NCBI GenBank assembly: GCA_025800385.1
Contig: JAOXRS010000116.1
Location: 186,001 to 250,000 of the forward strand
Origin: Candidatus Albibeggiatoa sp. nov. NOAA
Lineage (GTDB): Bacteria > Pseudomonadota > Gammaproteobacteria > Beggiatoales > Beggiatoaceae
Length of the DNA: 64,000 nt
Reading direction: 5' to 3'
The notes under the pieces are model-generated. The model saw only the letters and a list, made by a program, of their open reading frames with translations. It did not search any database and was not told the DNA's origin. Made by a program: the position numbers and the translations under genes. Positions 7,949 to 16,163 of the stretch are shown here, in pieces (position 1 is the stretch's first letter; the number at the start of each line of letters is the position of its first letter).

Positions 7949-10132
7949 ATGATTATTGAAGCACTGGCACTAAGCGGAATCTTATTCGCAGGCTATAAAG
8001 AATATGAAAAAGATGTCGCGAAAGACACAGCGCAAGCCCCTGCCCAATCACCAACAGACGAAGCCAAGCAAGAAGTAAAAGCCTCTGAGCAAGCGGAACA
8101 ACCTGAAAGTAATGAGCCTAACACGGCCTCAACCAGTCGTTTAAAACGCTTATTTCAAGGTGCGGACGATCAAAACCAAGAAGCAATTGAAGCCCGTAAA
8201 TCATTTGAGCGTGAAAACGGACGTGGCATCATGGCATCTTCTGCTGCTTTAGGTTTAGCTACTGCGGGTGTGTTTGTACCACCTGTTGCTTTAGCCAGTA
8301 TTCCTTTTCTTGCCTACACAGGGCACAAAGTTTATAAAAATGCGATCAAGCAAATACAACAAGGCAGAATCAGCGTTGATGTGTTGGTTGCGATTACCTT
8401 AACAGGCTGTTTACTCGGTGGTTATTTTATTGCGGCTAGTATTGCGATGTTGATGTTACGCTTTTCTGAACGTTTGGTTGCTCGCGTCACTCAAGATTCA
8501 AAACAAAGCCTTGTCGAAGCATTTAGCCAACATCCGAATGAAGTGTGGGTAATGAAAGATGGTATCGAAGTCAAAACCCCATTTGAAGAATTACAAGTTG
8601 GCGATATTGTCGTAGCACACGCAGGTGAAATGATTCCAGCAGATGGCATTGTCACCGAAGGTTTAGCCACGATTGACCAGCATATTTTGACAGGTGAAGC
8701 CAAGCCCGTTGATAAAGAAGTCGGTGATACGGTATTTGGTTCGACCGTTGTATTGTCGGGCAAAGTACATGTTAAAGTTGAAAAAGCAGGCGAAGAGGCC
8801 ACAGTTTCAAAAATCATCAATGTGTTAAATGACACCATCGATTTTAAATCGACCACTCAATTACGTGCTGATTCTCTTTCCAAACATTTAGTTAAACCTG
8901 TGTTGCTCGCGGGTGGTGTGGCGTTGCCATTGGTTGGGTTTAGCGGTGCGTTGGCGGTGATTAACTCGCATCCGAAAAACAAAATGATGGTGCTTGCGCC
9001 GATCAGTATTTTAAATTATCTCAACATTGCTACTGACCACGGGATTCTAATTAAAGACGGTCGCTCGCTGGAATTGCTCAACAAAGTCGATACGATTGTA
9101 TTTGATAAAACAGGTACATTGACTGAAGAACAACCACACGTTGGCAATGTTTATATTTGTAATGAATTCAGTGAAGATGAAGTCTTAATGTATGCGGCGG
9201 CAGCGGAATATAAACAAAATCATCCGTTGGCATTGGCGATTATTGAAGAAGCAGAAAGCCGTAACATTGAATTACCATCAACCGAAGACAGCGAGTATAA
9301 ATTAGGTTTTGGTTTGGTGGTGCATGTGAATGGCAAAACCGTGCATGTGGGTAGTGATCGTTTCATGAATGTGGAAAGTATCGCGATTCCGCAACATATC
9401 CAAGATAAACAAAAACAATGTCACGAGCATGGCTACAGCATTGTGATGATTGCGATTGATAGACAACTTGTTGGTGGTATCGAGCTTGTACCAACGGTTC
9501 GCCCTGAAGCGTGTCAAATTATCGAACAACTCAAAGAACGCGGCAATATCACCACGTCTTACATTATTTCTGGTGACAACGAAGCTCCAACCAAGAAATT
9601 GGCGGAAGATTTAGGCATTGATTTCTATTTTGCGGAAACGCTGCCAGAGCATAAAGCGGAATTGATTGAAAAACTTCAAGATGAAGGACGTTTTGTCTGT
9701 TATGTCGGCGATGGTATTAACGATTCCATTGCCCTGAAAAAAGCGCAAGTATCGATTTCACTTAGCGGAGCATCCACTGTAGCAACGGATACCGCACAGA
9801 TTATTTTGATGGATAGCGGTTTAACCCATTTGCCTTATTTATTTGAATTGGCTGAAGAATTCAATAAAAACATGAACACCAGTTTTGCATTTATGGTTGT
9901 GCCTGCGATCTTGAGTGTTAGCGGTGCATTTTTACTTGGTTTTGGTGTTGCGCAATCAATTTTATTAAATGTCGCGGGCTTAAGTTTGGGTATTGGCAAC
10001 GCAATGCGCCCTTATGTCACGCGTAAAATTGAGAAGCATTTAGCCGAACAGAATTATTTTAAACCTAAAGTCAGTGAATCTGACGATGTCGAAGATGCGG
10101 AGATTCTTGGGGAAGTCAAAGCAAAAGCCTAA
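7949..10132 (+). CDS. P1B-like (heavy-metal-type) P-type ATPase lacking a CPC motif
   Basis: 727 residues. Core P-type motifs are intact: LTGEAKP of the actuator domain (about 247-253), the phosphorylated Asp386 in DKTGTLT, HPLALAI of the nucleotide domain, and GDGINDS near 586. The layout resembles P1B heavy-metal pumps, but the membrane helix before the catalytic Asp reads ALAVINSHPKNKMMVLAPI, with no CPC, SPC or CPH metal-binding motif. The N-terminus lacks an HMA metal-binding domain and has instead a short hydrophobic stretch and a Glu/Ala/Gln-rich charged linker (about 25-75). The transported ion therefore cannot be predicted. It is followed 35 bp later by a TauE/SafE permease, suggesting an operon. 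Family assignment is firm; substrate is open. Confidence 0.88.
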   Translation: MIIEALALSGILFAGYKEYEKDVAKDTAQAPAQSPTDEAKQEVKASEQAEQPESNEPNTASTSRLKRLFQGADDQNQEAIEARKSFERENGRGIMASSAALGLATAGVFVPPVALASIPFLAYTGHKVYKNAIKQIQQGRISVDVLVAITLTGCLLGGYFIAASIAMLMLRFSERLVARVTQDSKQSLVEAFSQHPNEVWVMKDGIEVKTPFEELQVGDIVVAHAGEMIPADGIVTEGLATIDQHILTGEAKPVDKEVGDTVFGSTVVLSGKVHVKVEKAGEEATVSKIINVLNDTIDFKSTTQLRADSLSKHLVKPVLLAGGVALPLVGFSGALAVINSHPKNKMMVLAPISILNYLNIATDHGILIKDGRSLELLNKVDTIVFDKTGTLTEEQPHVGNVYICNEFSEDEVLMYAAAAEYKQNHPLALAIIEEAESRNIELPSTEDSEYKLGFGLVVHVNGKTVHVGSDRFMNVESIAIPQHIQDKQKQCHEHGYSIVMIAIDRQLVGGIELVPTVRPEACQIIEQLKERGNITTSYIISGDNEAPTKKLAEDLGIDFYFAETLPEHKAELIEKLQDEGRFVCYVGDGINDSIALKKAQVSISLSGASTVATDTAQIILMDSGLTHLPYLFELAEEFNKNMNTSFAFMVVPAILSVSGAFLLGFGVAQSILLNVAGLSLGIGNAMRPYVTRKIEKHLAEQNYFKPKVSESDDVEDAEILGEVKAKA

Positions 10133-10167
10133 CATTCCAGCGTAACACGTAGGAACGAGTGAGAATC

Positions 10168-11163
10168 ATGAAAATATTACTTGAAAACAAAAACACCGCA
10201 ATTTTTGGAATTGCTGCTTTAGTTTGGGCAACATGGTTTGCATTGCTAGGGTTTCAGCCCGCATTGAACCATGTGGTTGAAAATTGGCAAATTACTGTAA
10301 CGATGATTTTTGGGTCGATGATTGCGGGGGCAACCAGTATTGGCGGCGGCGCAGTGGCGTTCCCTGTATTTACCAAATTGCTGCAAATTCCGCCTTATGA
10401 TGCAAAGGTGTTCTCGTTAGCGATTCAAAGTGTGGGCATGGGGGCAGCGACTTTAGCAATTATTTTGACCCGTATTCAAGTTGAATGGCGTGTGATTTTA
10501 TGGGGCAGTATTGGTGGTGTGTTCGGGGTTTGGTTTGGGTTAACCCAGCTTGCGCCATTGTTACCGCCTCCAGCGATTAAAATGTCTTTCACCATGATGC
10601 TGACCAGTTTTGCAATTACTTTAGTGATTTTGAACCGTACAGGTTTACCGCATCGCCATGAATCTATGCCTAAATGGACAATGCATGAGAAAACGGTGAT
10701 TTTACTTGCGGGTTTGCTCGGCGGGATGATGAGCGGTTTAGTTGGAAACGGCATCGATATTTTTGTATTTGCTGCAATGGTGTTGTTGTTCCGTATGTGT
10801 GAAAAAGTATCTACACCAACATCGGTTGTTTTGATGGCATTCAATGCAATGGCTGGGTTCGCAATACAAGCTTTTGTTATCAATGACTTTACACCACCAG
10901 CTATGCACTATTGGTATGCTGCAATTCCCGTTGTAGTGGTCGGTGCACCATTAGGTGCAATGTTTTGTAATAGTTTATCCCGCGAAACGATTGCCAATAT
11001 TTTAATCGGTTTGATTTTTATCGAATTTTTGACTTCTCTGATTTTAATCCCATTGAATTCATTAGTCATTTATAGCAGTTTAAGTATTTTAGTAGTGTTT
11101 TCGATGATTAACTATTTAATGTACCGAACTCGCACTTATGAACAGTTACCAGTAAGCACTTAA
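10168..11163 (+). CDS. TauE/SafE (TSUP) family membrane permease
   Basis: 331 residues from the ATG at 10168; a GTG nine bases upstream in frame is an alternative. About eight hydrophobic segments are present. The duplicated TSUP signature is recognisable: MIAGATSIGGGAVAFPVF in the first half and LLGGMMSGLVGNGIDIFVFA in the second. The family exports sulfite, sulfoacetate or other organosulfur anions across the inner membrane. It lies 35 bp behind the P-type ATPase and is read in the same direction, so co-transcription is likely. Together with the sulfotransferase and flavin monooxygenase downstream it hints at an organosulfur theme, but the substrate is not shown by the sequence. Confidence 0.85.
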   Translation: MKILLENKNTAIFGIAALVWATWFALLGFQPALNHVVENWQITVTMIFGSMIAGATSIGGGAVAFPVFTKLLQIPPYDAKVFSLAIQSVGMGAATLAIILTRIQVEWRVILWGSIGGVFGVWFGLTQLAPLLPPPAIKMSFTMMLTSFAITLVILNRTGLPHRHESMPKWTMHEKTVILLAGLLGGMMSGLVGNGIDIFVFAAMVLLFRMCEKVSTPTSVVLMAFNAMAGFAIQAFVINDFTPPAMHYWYAAIPVVVVGAPLGAMFCNSLSRETIANILIGLIFIEFLTSLILIPLNSLVIYSSLSILVVFSMINYLMYRTRTYEQLPVST

Positions 11164-11175
11164 TCGCTATTAAAT

Positions 11176-11298
11176 AATCTCGTCAGTCTCGTTCCAATGG
11201 TTTCCGTTGGAATATAATCTTAAGATGCTCCGCGTTGTATGTTTCAATAACGCAGAGCGTTTAAGCTGTATCACTATGCAAAGCGTCGTGACGAGATT
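11176..11298. repeat. branched palindromic element (REP/MITE-like, degenerate)
   Basis: An outer perfect 10-bp inverted repeat, AATCTCGTCA (11176-11185) with TGACGAGATT (11289-11298), encloses two hairpins. The first is TTCCAATGG-TTT-CCGTTGGAA (11192-11212), nine pairs including one G-U. The second is GCTCCGCGTT (11227-11236) with AACGCAGAGC (11249-11258), one mismatch. A perfect ATCTTAAGAT palindrome (11217-11226) sits between them. The layout and the CTCGTTCC/GCTCCGCGT words resemble palindromic repeats that I recall as abundant in sulfur-bacterial and cyanobacterial genomes. It fills most of the spacer between the permease and the monooxygenase. Confidence 0.6.
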
Positions 11299-11369
11299 GA
11301 TAAGTAAGATTAAACAAAAAGAACGTTATTTACTAACAGCCAAACAAACCTAAAAAGGGGAAAGTCATC

Positions 11370-13160
11370 ATGCACGTTTGCGTTATCGGTGGTGGTGCAT
11401 CAGGGCTGGCAGCAGCCAAGCAACTCCGTGAAGAAAATATTGATGTCGACGTTTTAGAAAAGCGCGACAATTTCGGCGGTTTATGGTATTTCGATGAAAA
11501 AATGTCCACCGTAACCGACAGCACAACCGCAAGTACGTCTAAGACTTTTTTACAGTTTTCTGACTTTCCAATGGAAAAAGAAGTTGACTATTTTCCACAC
11601 CACACCGTTTATCTGCAATATTTAAATAAATACGTTGAAAAACATCAATTATTGCCTTTTATCAAATTCAGCCACGAAGTTAAACAATTACAACGTATCG
11701 AAGGCGATAAATGGGAAGTGACCGCAGAATCAGGCGGCGAAACCACGACTAAAGTATATGATGGCGTGATTGTCTGTTCAGGTTTACATCATGTGCCAAT
11801 GATCCCAGAAGTGGAAAGCTCAGATCAGTTCGAAGGCGAAATTATTCATTCATCTTACTTGCCAAAAGACCCAGATTACTTAAAAGACAAAAACGTGGTC
11901 GTTGTGGGTAGTGGTGAAAGTGGTGCGGATTTAGTGCATGAATTAGCAGGCAAATCCAAAAACGTTTACATGTCATTGCGTAAAGGCGCGATCATCACCA
12001 TGAGCAAGGCGGCAGAATCTTTACCAGCTGACCATGGTTCATATCGTGCAAAAGTATGGTTACCGCGTACTTATTTACACGATTTACACCATTGCTGCAT
12101 CATGACTGTGCGCGACCAATATTCGCCGTTCAGAATGTTTTATACCCTTGCTAGCATCATCCCTTTGATTTTGATGTTACCTTTTTATCCAAAAGTGGTT
12201 GGCAAGGAATTATTATTTATTCTCAAAGGTTTATTTAATCCTAAAAACTGGATCGCCTTATTCCAAAAACCACAACGCCACGGTAATGCATCAGGTGTGG
12301 AATTAGCTAAAGCATGTGAAGAATTATGCGCTGAGCCACCAAAGTCTGAAGCAGAAAAAGAGGAACGGTTCTGGAAATTACGTGAGATTTTTGCTTGGTA
12401 TTCTGGTGGTTTACATAACAATCAACCGTTTACTAAAAGTCCTTGGTTTTTCAATGACGTTATTGATAAAACGGTGAAAATCGTACCAAATATCAAACAA
12501 TACTTAGGTGGCAAAAAAGTGAAGTTTGATGATGGCAGCGAACGTGATATTGATGTGGTTGTATTATGCACGGGCTTCAAGAGCCATTTGCCTTATTTAC
12601 AAGAGAAAGATTTAGACGGTCGGGATTTATACAAAAATGTATTTATGCCAAACCAACCGAATATTGCGTTTATGGGCTTTGCGCGTCCTAATATTGGTGC
12701 TGCGCCACCAGTGGTTGAAATGCAATCACGTTGGATTACAGCAGTTTGGACAAAACGGATCGGTTTACCTAGCCAACAAGAAATGCAGCGCAAGGTTGAA
12801 GCAGATGCAGAAGTGTATACAATGAGCCGTAAACATCACGCTAAACGTTTGACTTCATTGATTGATTATCATGCGTATATGGAAGAATTAGCAGGACAAG
12901 TCGGTTGCCGTCCAAAATTCTCAAAAGTTATCTTCAATCCTAAATTGCTATATACGTATTTGTTTGCGCCATTGGCTTCATACCAATATCGTTTACATGG
13001 CTATGGTGCGAAACCTGAAGCGGCTCAAGCTGCAATGGATAGATTGCCACATGTTGTACCATTCCGTGTGGTGCAAGGCGTGATTTTATTCTTTGTGATG
13101 AAACCGTTTTTCTATGTATTAGGCGGTTTAGGCATTAAGAAATTCCGTCCCATTATTTAA
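11370..13160 (+). CDS. flavin-containing monooxygenase (FMO-type, FAD/NADPH)
   Basis: 596 residues. The N-terminus has the FAD-binding GxGxxG fold (VIGGGASGLAAAKQL) and the FMO-typical GGLW. An FMO signature FxGxxxHxxxY is present (FEGEIIHSSY), directly followed by the NADPH-binding VVVVGSGESGADL. FMOs oxygenate soft nucleophiles such as sulfides and amines, or act as Baeyer-Villiger enzymes. The C-terminal end is hydrophobic (GVILFFVMKPFFYVLGGLG), suggesting membrane attachment, as in larger FMOs. A strong AAGGGG ribosome-binding site precedes the ATG. The sulfotransferase gene follows 125 bp later in the same direction. The substrate cannot be told from sequence. Confidence 0.88.
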   Translation: MHVCVIGGGASGLAAAKQLREENIDVDVLEKRDNFGGLWYFDEKMSTVTDSTTASTSKTFLQFSDFPMEKEVDYFPHHTVYLQYLNKYVEKHQLLPFIKFSHEVKQLQRIEGDKWEVTAESGGETTTKVYDGVIVCSGLHHVPMIPEVESSDQFEGEIIHSSYLPKDPDYLKDKNVVVVGSGESGADLVHELAGKSKNVYMSLRKGAIITMSKAAESLPADHGSYRAKVWLPRTYLHDLHHCCIMTVRDQYSPFRMFYTLASIIPLILMLPFYPKVVGKELLFILKGLFNPKNWIALFQKPQRHGNASGVELAKACEELCAEPPKSEAEKEERFWKLREIFAWYSGGLHNNQPFTKSPWFFNDVIDKTVKIVPNIKQYLGGKKVKFDDGSERDIDVVVLCTGFKSHLPYLQEKDLDGRDLYKNVFMPNQPNIAFMGFARPNIGAAPPVVEMQSRWITAVWTKRIGLPSQQEMQRKVEADAEVYTMSRKHHAKRLTSLIDYHAYMEELAGQVGCRPKFSKVIFNPKLLYTYLFAPLASYQYRLHGYGAKPEAAQAAMDRLPHVVPFRVVQGVILFFVMKPFFYVLGGLGIKKFRPII

Positions 13161-13285
13161 TTTATATGTAGAGTGGAATAGGCGTGTTGAGAAAATGAGC
13201 TGTTGATATTTTTCATACCTTATTCCACCATTCCTAAGTTGATTAACTCTATTGCCAGTCTGACAGTTTTCAAAAAGGCTCACCC

Positions 13286-14533
13286 ATGCAAGCAACAACC
13301 ACTTTTCAAAGACCTAAACGTCCTTGGCAAGCCAATATGTTAAATTGGGCTGGCCGTACTTTACCATTAAATAATTTATATAAATTTGATGAGCAAACCT
13401 TAATCGCACAAGCTGAAAAAGAAACAGGTTTGTCAGATTGGGGTGGTGATGATTTTCGCGAACCATTACGCCACTTTTTGCAATCTTTAGAATCTGATGG
13501 TCAATTAAATTTAGTTGGGCGACGGTTTTTTTATCAAGATACGTTGCGCTTACTCACCAATCGCTTAAAGCTTGAAGCTGAATTTAAAAAACACCCCGAA
13601 ATTTTAGAAGTACCTGTTAAAAAGCCTTTATTTGTAGTTGGCATGTTCCGTAGCGGCACAACGTTTTTGCACAATATGTTGGCGCAAGACCCCAATTGTC
13701 GTTGGTTACACTTAGCAGAAGCTTTATTGCCCACGCCAGCCCCACAAAAAGGTCATTGGTTAGATGATCCGCGTTTAGCTGAAGCCTCAGAGCTGGTGAA
13801 TCGTCAAAATGCCTTATCGCCGAATTTCGCCGTGGCACATCATATTAGTGCCAATAAACCTGCGGAATGTAGTCGTTTATTTGAACATAGTATGGTCGGA
13901 CATTTGTTCGATTTCCGCGCTAATGTCACCAGTTACTCAAAATGGGTGCAACAGCAAGACATTACCCATGCTTATGAATATTATCGCAAACAATTACAAT
14001 ATCTAAGCTGGAAATGGCCAAGTTCTCACTGGGTGTTTAAAGCTCCAGCGCATATTTACCATTTAGATTTATTGTTAAAAGTCTTTCCTGATGCTAGCGT
14101 GGTTTATATTCACCGTGATCCTGTCAAAGTGTTGCCTTCATGTTGCAGCGTTTCAGGTTTAGCACGGATTCGTTTTTCTGATGAAATGGTTGATGCAAAT
14201 GAAGTCGGTGATTACTGGTTAGATGTATTATCAAGAGCGGTACATCATGCGATGGATGTGCGTAAGCATTTAGATGCTGATCGGATTTTAGATGTGCATT
14301 ATATGGATTTTATGCAGAATCCGCCTGAAATGATTAAAAATATTTATAGCCATTTTGACTATGAATTTACTCAAGCAACAGAAGATGGCTTACACGCTTG
14401 GATGAATGACAACCCGCAGCATAAACTGGGTGTGCATCGTTACACCTTAGAGCAATTTGGTTTATCGATTGATAGAATTGAGGAATCTTTTGCGCGTTAT
14501 TATGCAGATTCTGGCGTGATTAAAGAGCGGTAA
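13286..14533 (+). CDS. sulfotransferase family protein (PAPS-dependent)
   Basis: 415 residues, cytoplasmic (no signal peptide). The 5'-phosphosulfate-binding loop is clear: PLFVVGMFRSGTTFLHNML at about residues 113-131. The 3'-phosphate-binding region follows as VVYIHRDPVKVLPS (about 273-286). These place it in the Sulfotransfer_3-like group, which transfers sulfate from PAPS to hydroxyl or amino groups of lipids, sugars or small molecules. The gene follows the FMO by 125 bp; oxygenation followed by sulfation of the same compound is an attractive but unproven link. A hairpin terminator lies directly after the stop. Confidence 0.85.
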   Translation: MQATTTFQRPKRPWQANMLNWAGRTLPLNNLYKFDEQTLIAQAEKETGLSDWGGDDFREPLRHFLQSLESDGQLNLVGRRFFYQDTLRLLTNRLKLEAEFKKHPEILEVPVKKPLFVVGMFRSGTTFLHNMLAQDPNCRWLHLAEALLPTPAPQKGHWLDDPRLAEASELVNRQNALSPNFAVAHHISANKPAECSRLFEHSMVGHLFDFRANVTSYSKWVQQQDITHAYEYYRKQLQYLSWKWPSSHWVFKAPAHIYHLDLLLKVFPDASVVYIHRDPVKVLPSCCSVSGLARIRFSDEMVDANEVGDYWLDVLSRAVHHAMDVRKHLDADRILDVHYMDFMQNPPEMIKNIYSHFDYEFTQATEDGLHAWMNDNPQHKLGVHRYTLEQFGLSIDRIEESFARYYADSGVIKER

Positions 14534-14537
14534 TTTA

Positions 14538-14566
14538 AAAGGTGGGTGATATGCTGCCCACCCTTT
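14538..14566. terminator. terminator between convergent sulfotransferase and EncFtn genes
   Basis: AAAGGTGGG (14538-14546) pairs with CCCACCCTTT (14557-14566) with one bulge and a ten-base loop, followed by ATTATT. It lies between the two stop codons and can serve both strands. Confidence 0.7.
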
Positions 14567-14571
14567 ATTAT

Positions 14572-14859
14572 TTAGTGATGTGCAATTGGCTTTTCGGTAA
14601 ATAAATAATCTTTTAACTCTTTGTCAAAACTTGGGTCTTTGCGGCGAATCCATTCTAACACCATCGCGGCATGTTCTTTTTCCTCATTCCGATTGTGTGC
14701 CAAAATGGCTTTTAATTCTTCATCTTTACAGGCATCGACTCTCTGATTATACCAATCAACAGCTTCTAGCTCTTCCATCAACGATACAATCGCTTTGTGC
14801 ATATCTCTGGTTTCAGCAGACAACTCTTCAACAGGTTCATGATAGCCTTCATTTGCCAT
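14572..14859 (-). CDS. encapsulated-ferritin-like protein (EncFtn family)
   Basis: 95 residues, closely resembling the Rhodospirillum rubrum encapsulated ferritin as I remember it: shared segments include MEELEAVDWYNQRVDA, ILAHNRNEEKEHAAM and YLFTEKPI. The ferroxidase residues are kept at Glu30, Glu60 and His63, matching Glu32, Glu62 and His65 of the R. rubrum protein. EncFtn forms a decameric ring that oxidises Fe(II) and normally delivers iron into an encapsulin nanocompartment. Here the protein ends right after the conserved core (KPIAHH), without the usual C-terminal extension that docks cargo to the shell, and no encapsulin gene is adjacent. An AAGGAG ribosome-binding site precedes the start. 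Family call is strong; a shell-independent role is inference. Confidence 0.93.
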   Translation of the reverse strand: MANEGYHEPVEELSAETRDMHKAIVSLMEELEAVDWYNQRVDACKDEELKAILAHNRNEEKEHAAMVLEWIRRKDPSFDKELKDYLFTEKPIAHH

Positions 14860-15146
14860 GGTTTAATCTCCTTGATATTGAGTTCACGATTGATTCACTT
14901 CAGAATGGAATAAGAAGAGTAACTGAAAATGCAGAAGCTTTCAATTAATCAACTATTACATTTCATCGGCTGTTTTTATTTGATGTGATTCGTTTTTTGT
15001 TTCACTTTGTTGCCACCACTATTGACATTTGATTTGTGTATATCACTGAAATTATTTATATCGCCATTGATTACAATGATCGTGATTTTTTTACTGAAAA
15101 TACTACGAATGAGTGAACAGATAAAGCTCAACATGGCTCAACGCTC

Positions 15147-15210
15147 CATTAGTTCAGTACCGCATGTGCAGTACAGCTTTTAGTTAAATTTAGAGCTTGG
15201 TGAACTAATG
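15147..15210. repeat. nested inverted repeat downstream of mqsA
   Basis: CATTAGTTCA (15147-15156) and TGAACTAATG (15201-15210) are a perfect 10-bp inverted repeat. Inside it lies GTAC-c-GCA-tg-TGC-a-GTAC (15157-15174), a second hairpin with one mismatch. The element begins 14 bp past the mqsA stop (minus strand) and may act as the terminator of mqsRA or be a remnant of a small mobile element. The rest of the 364-bp spacer 14860-15223 must contain the EncFtn promoter; no gene is seen there. Confidence 0.5.
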
Positions 15211-15223
15211 AAGATATTGACTC

Positions 15224-15640
15224 CTATTGAGCTTCAGAGTTTGGCATTGCAACCAATTCTTTTAATAGTTCTGGGTATTTATCCAAAACAATAAGTAAAT
15301 TGCTTGTAGAGCGCATTGGGGTTGCTTCGCCCCGTTCATAGCGGCTAAAAGCGTTTGCGCCACCACCAAAATAGTTAGCCGCTTGTTTTTGGGTGAGTTT
15401 TAATTTTTTACGAATACGTTTGACATCTTTAGAAGTGAGCAATCCATCTATTTCAGATTGAAAGTCTCGAATTTGTTTTTCTGTGGTTTTTATGTCGTTG
15501 TAGTTAAGTACTCCTTCTTCACAGTGGTCACAAAATTCTCCAGATTGCTGGATTTCTAAAGAATGCCCTTTATAAGTATAAGTTTCTGTAATGGTTTTGT
15601 GTTGCATGTAACCATCTTCACAAAAAGGGCATTTTTTCAT
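15224..15640 (-). CDS. mqsA: MqsA-type antitoxin and transcriptional repressor
   Basis: 138 residues with the MqsA layout. The N-terminal zinc domain has Cys4, Cys7, Cys37 and Cys40 (CPFC, CDHC). A C-terminal XRE-type helix-turn-helix reads LTQKQAANYFGGGANAFSRY, with the Asn and Arg that contact operator DNA in the E. coli protein. MqsA neutralises MqsR and represses its own operon by binding AACCT-N3/4-AGGTT palindromes; exactly such a site lies upstream at 16170-16182. The gene begins two bases after the mqsR stop, so the pair is co-translated in the toxin-first order typical of mqsRA. Confidence 0.93.
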   Translation of the reverse strand: MKKCPFCEDGYMQHKTITETYTYKGHSLEIQQSGEFCDHCEEGVLNYNDIKTTEKQIRDFQSEIDGLLTSKDVKRIRKKLKLTQKQAANYFGGGANAFSRYERGEATPMRSTSNLLIVLDKYPELLKELVAMPNSEAQ

Positions 15641-15642
15641 TG

Positions 15643-15945
15643 TTACTTCTCCTTAAATGACACGATGAGATAACTATCTTCGTGTGCCATTATTTTGATG
15701 TATAACATTTTTCCCTGATACGGATAATGGTAAACATCCTGCCATAATCTATGGTCATGATACGTTGTCATTGATTTATAAAAATGTTCTGGTTTCAAAT
15801 GCTGAATCACAAAATGAACATCAGATAAGTCTAAATTTAAAACTACAAGGTCTTTGTGTACCATGCTTGTGAACCGTAGTTTCTTTATGTGTAAAAGATG
15901 TTTTTGAATATCACTTAATAAATAATATTTTGAACTTTTCTCCAT
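15643..15945 (-). CDS. mqsR: MqsR-type mRNA interferase toxin
   Basis: 100 residues, RelE-like fold. The C-terminal half is nearly superimposable on E. coli MqsR from memory (FYKSMTTYHDH, WQDVY, YIKI, LIVSFKEK). The residues corresponding to the E. coli catalytic Lys56, Gln68 and Tyr81 are Lys57, Gln69 and Tyr82, so the toxin looks active. MqsR cleaves mRNA at GCU/GCA sites independently of the ribosome. The ribosome-binding site AAGG lies within AGGTATTTCTC directly before the ATG; this 11-mer recurs upstream in the leader and has a complementary copy between, see the regulatory entry. Confidence 0.93.
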   Translation of the reverse strand: MEKSSKYYLLSDIQKHLLHIKKLRFTSMVHKDLVVLNLDLSDVHFVIQHLKPEHFYKSMTTYHDHRLWQDVYHYPYQGKMLYIKIMAHEDSYLIVSFKEK

Positions 15946-16047
15946 GAGAAATACCTTTTTACTTTCAAGTTTATTCTCAAGATATTTCTCTATTGAAGTT
16001 AACTTAGCTCAACAATCAAGTTGTATTAGCACAATAGAGAAATACCT
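15946..16047 (-). promoter_or_regulatory. mqsR leader with competing pairings around the ribosome-binding site
   Basis: Read on the minus strand, the leader holds three related segments. R1 (16047-16032) is AGGTATTTCTCTATTG. A (15995-15981) is CAATAGAGAAATATC. R2 (15956-15946) is AGGTATTTCTC and includes the mqsR ribosome-binding site. R1 and A can form 15 pairs (one G-U); A and R2 can form ten (one G-U). The two pairings exclude one another, and only the second hides the ribosome-binding site. The repeats could alternatively be protein-binding sites on DNA. Confidence 0.5.
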
Positions 16048-16163
16048 AGTATTTTATTTCAATATTAATTCCTAGGTTTTCTTCCGTTGCGAACATACAA
16101 CGTGATAATTAGCTATATTAACTTCAAACAGTACTACTTTGACTGTATAATCAAGCGCACTAA

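Noticed and set aside
11227-11258. GC-rich hairpin considered as a simple Rho-independent terminator of the permease gene
   Set aside because: It lacks a T run and is nested inside a larger inverted repeat, so the repeat-element reading explains more.
15137-15189. GCTCAAC and GTTAAAT around the nested repeat after mqsA, which fit the loose integron attC core patterns
   Set aside because: The required paired inner boxes and overall fold are not present, and no integrase is nearby.
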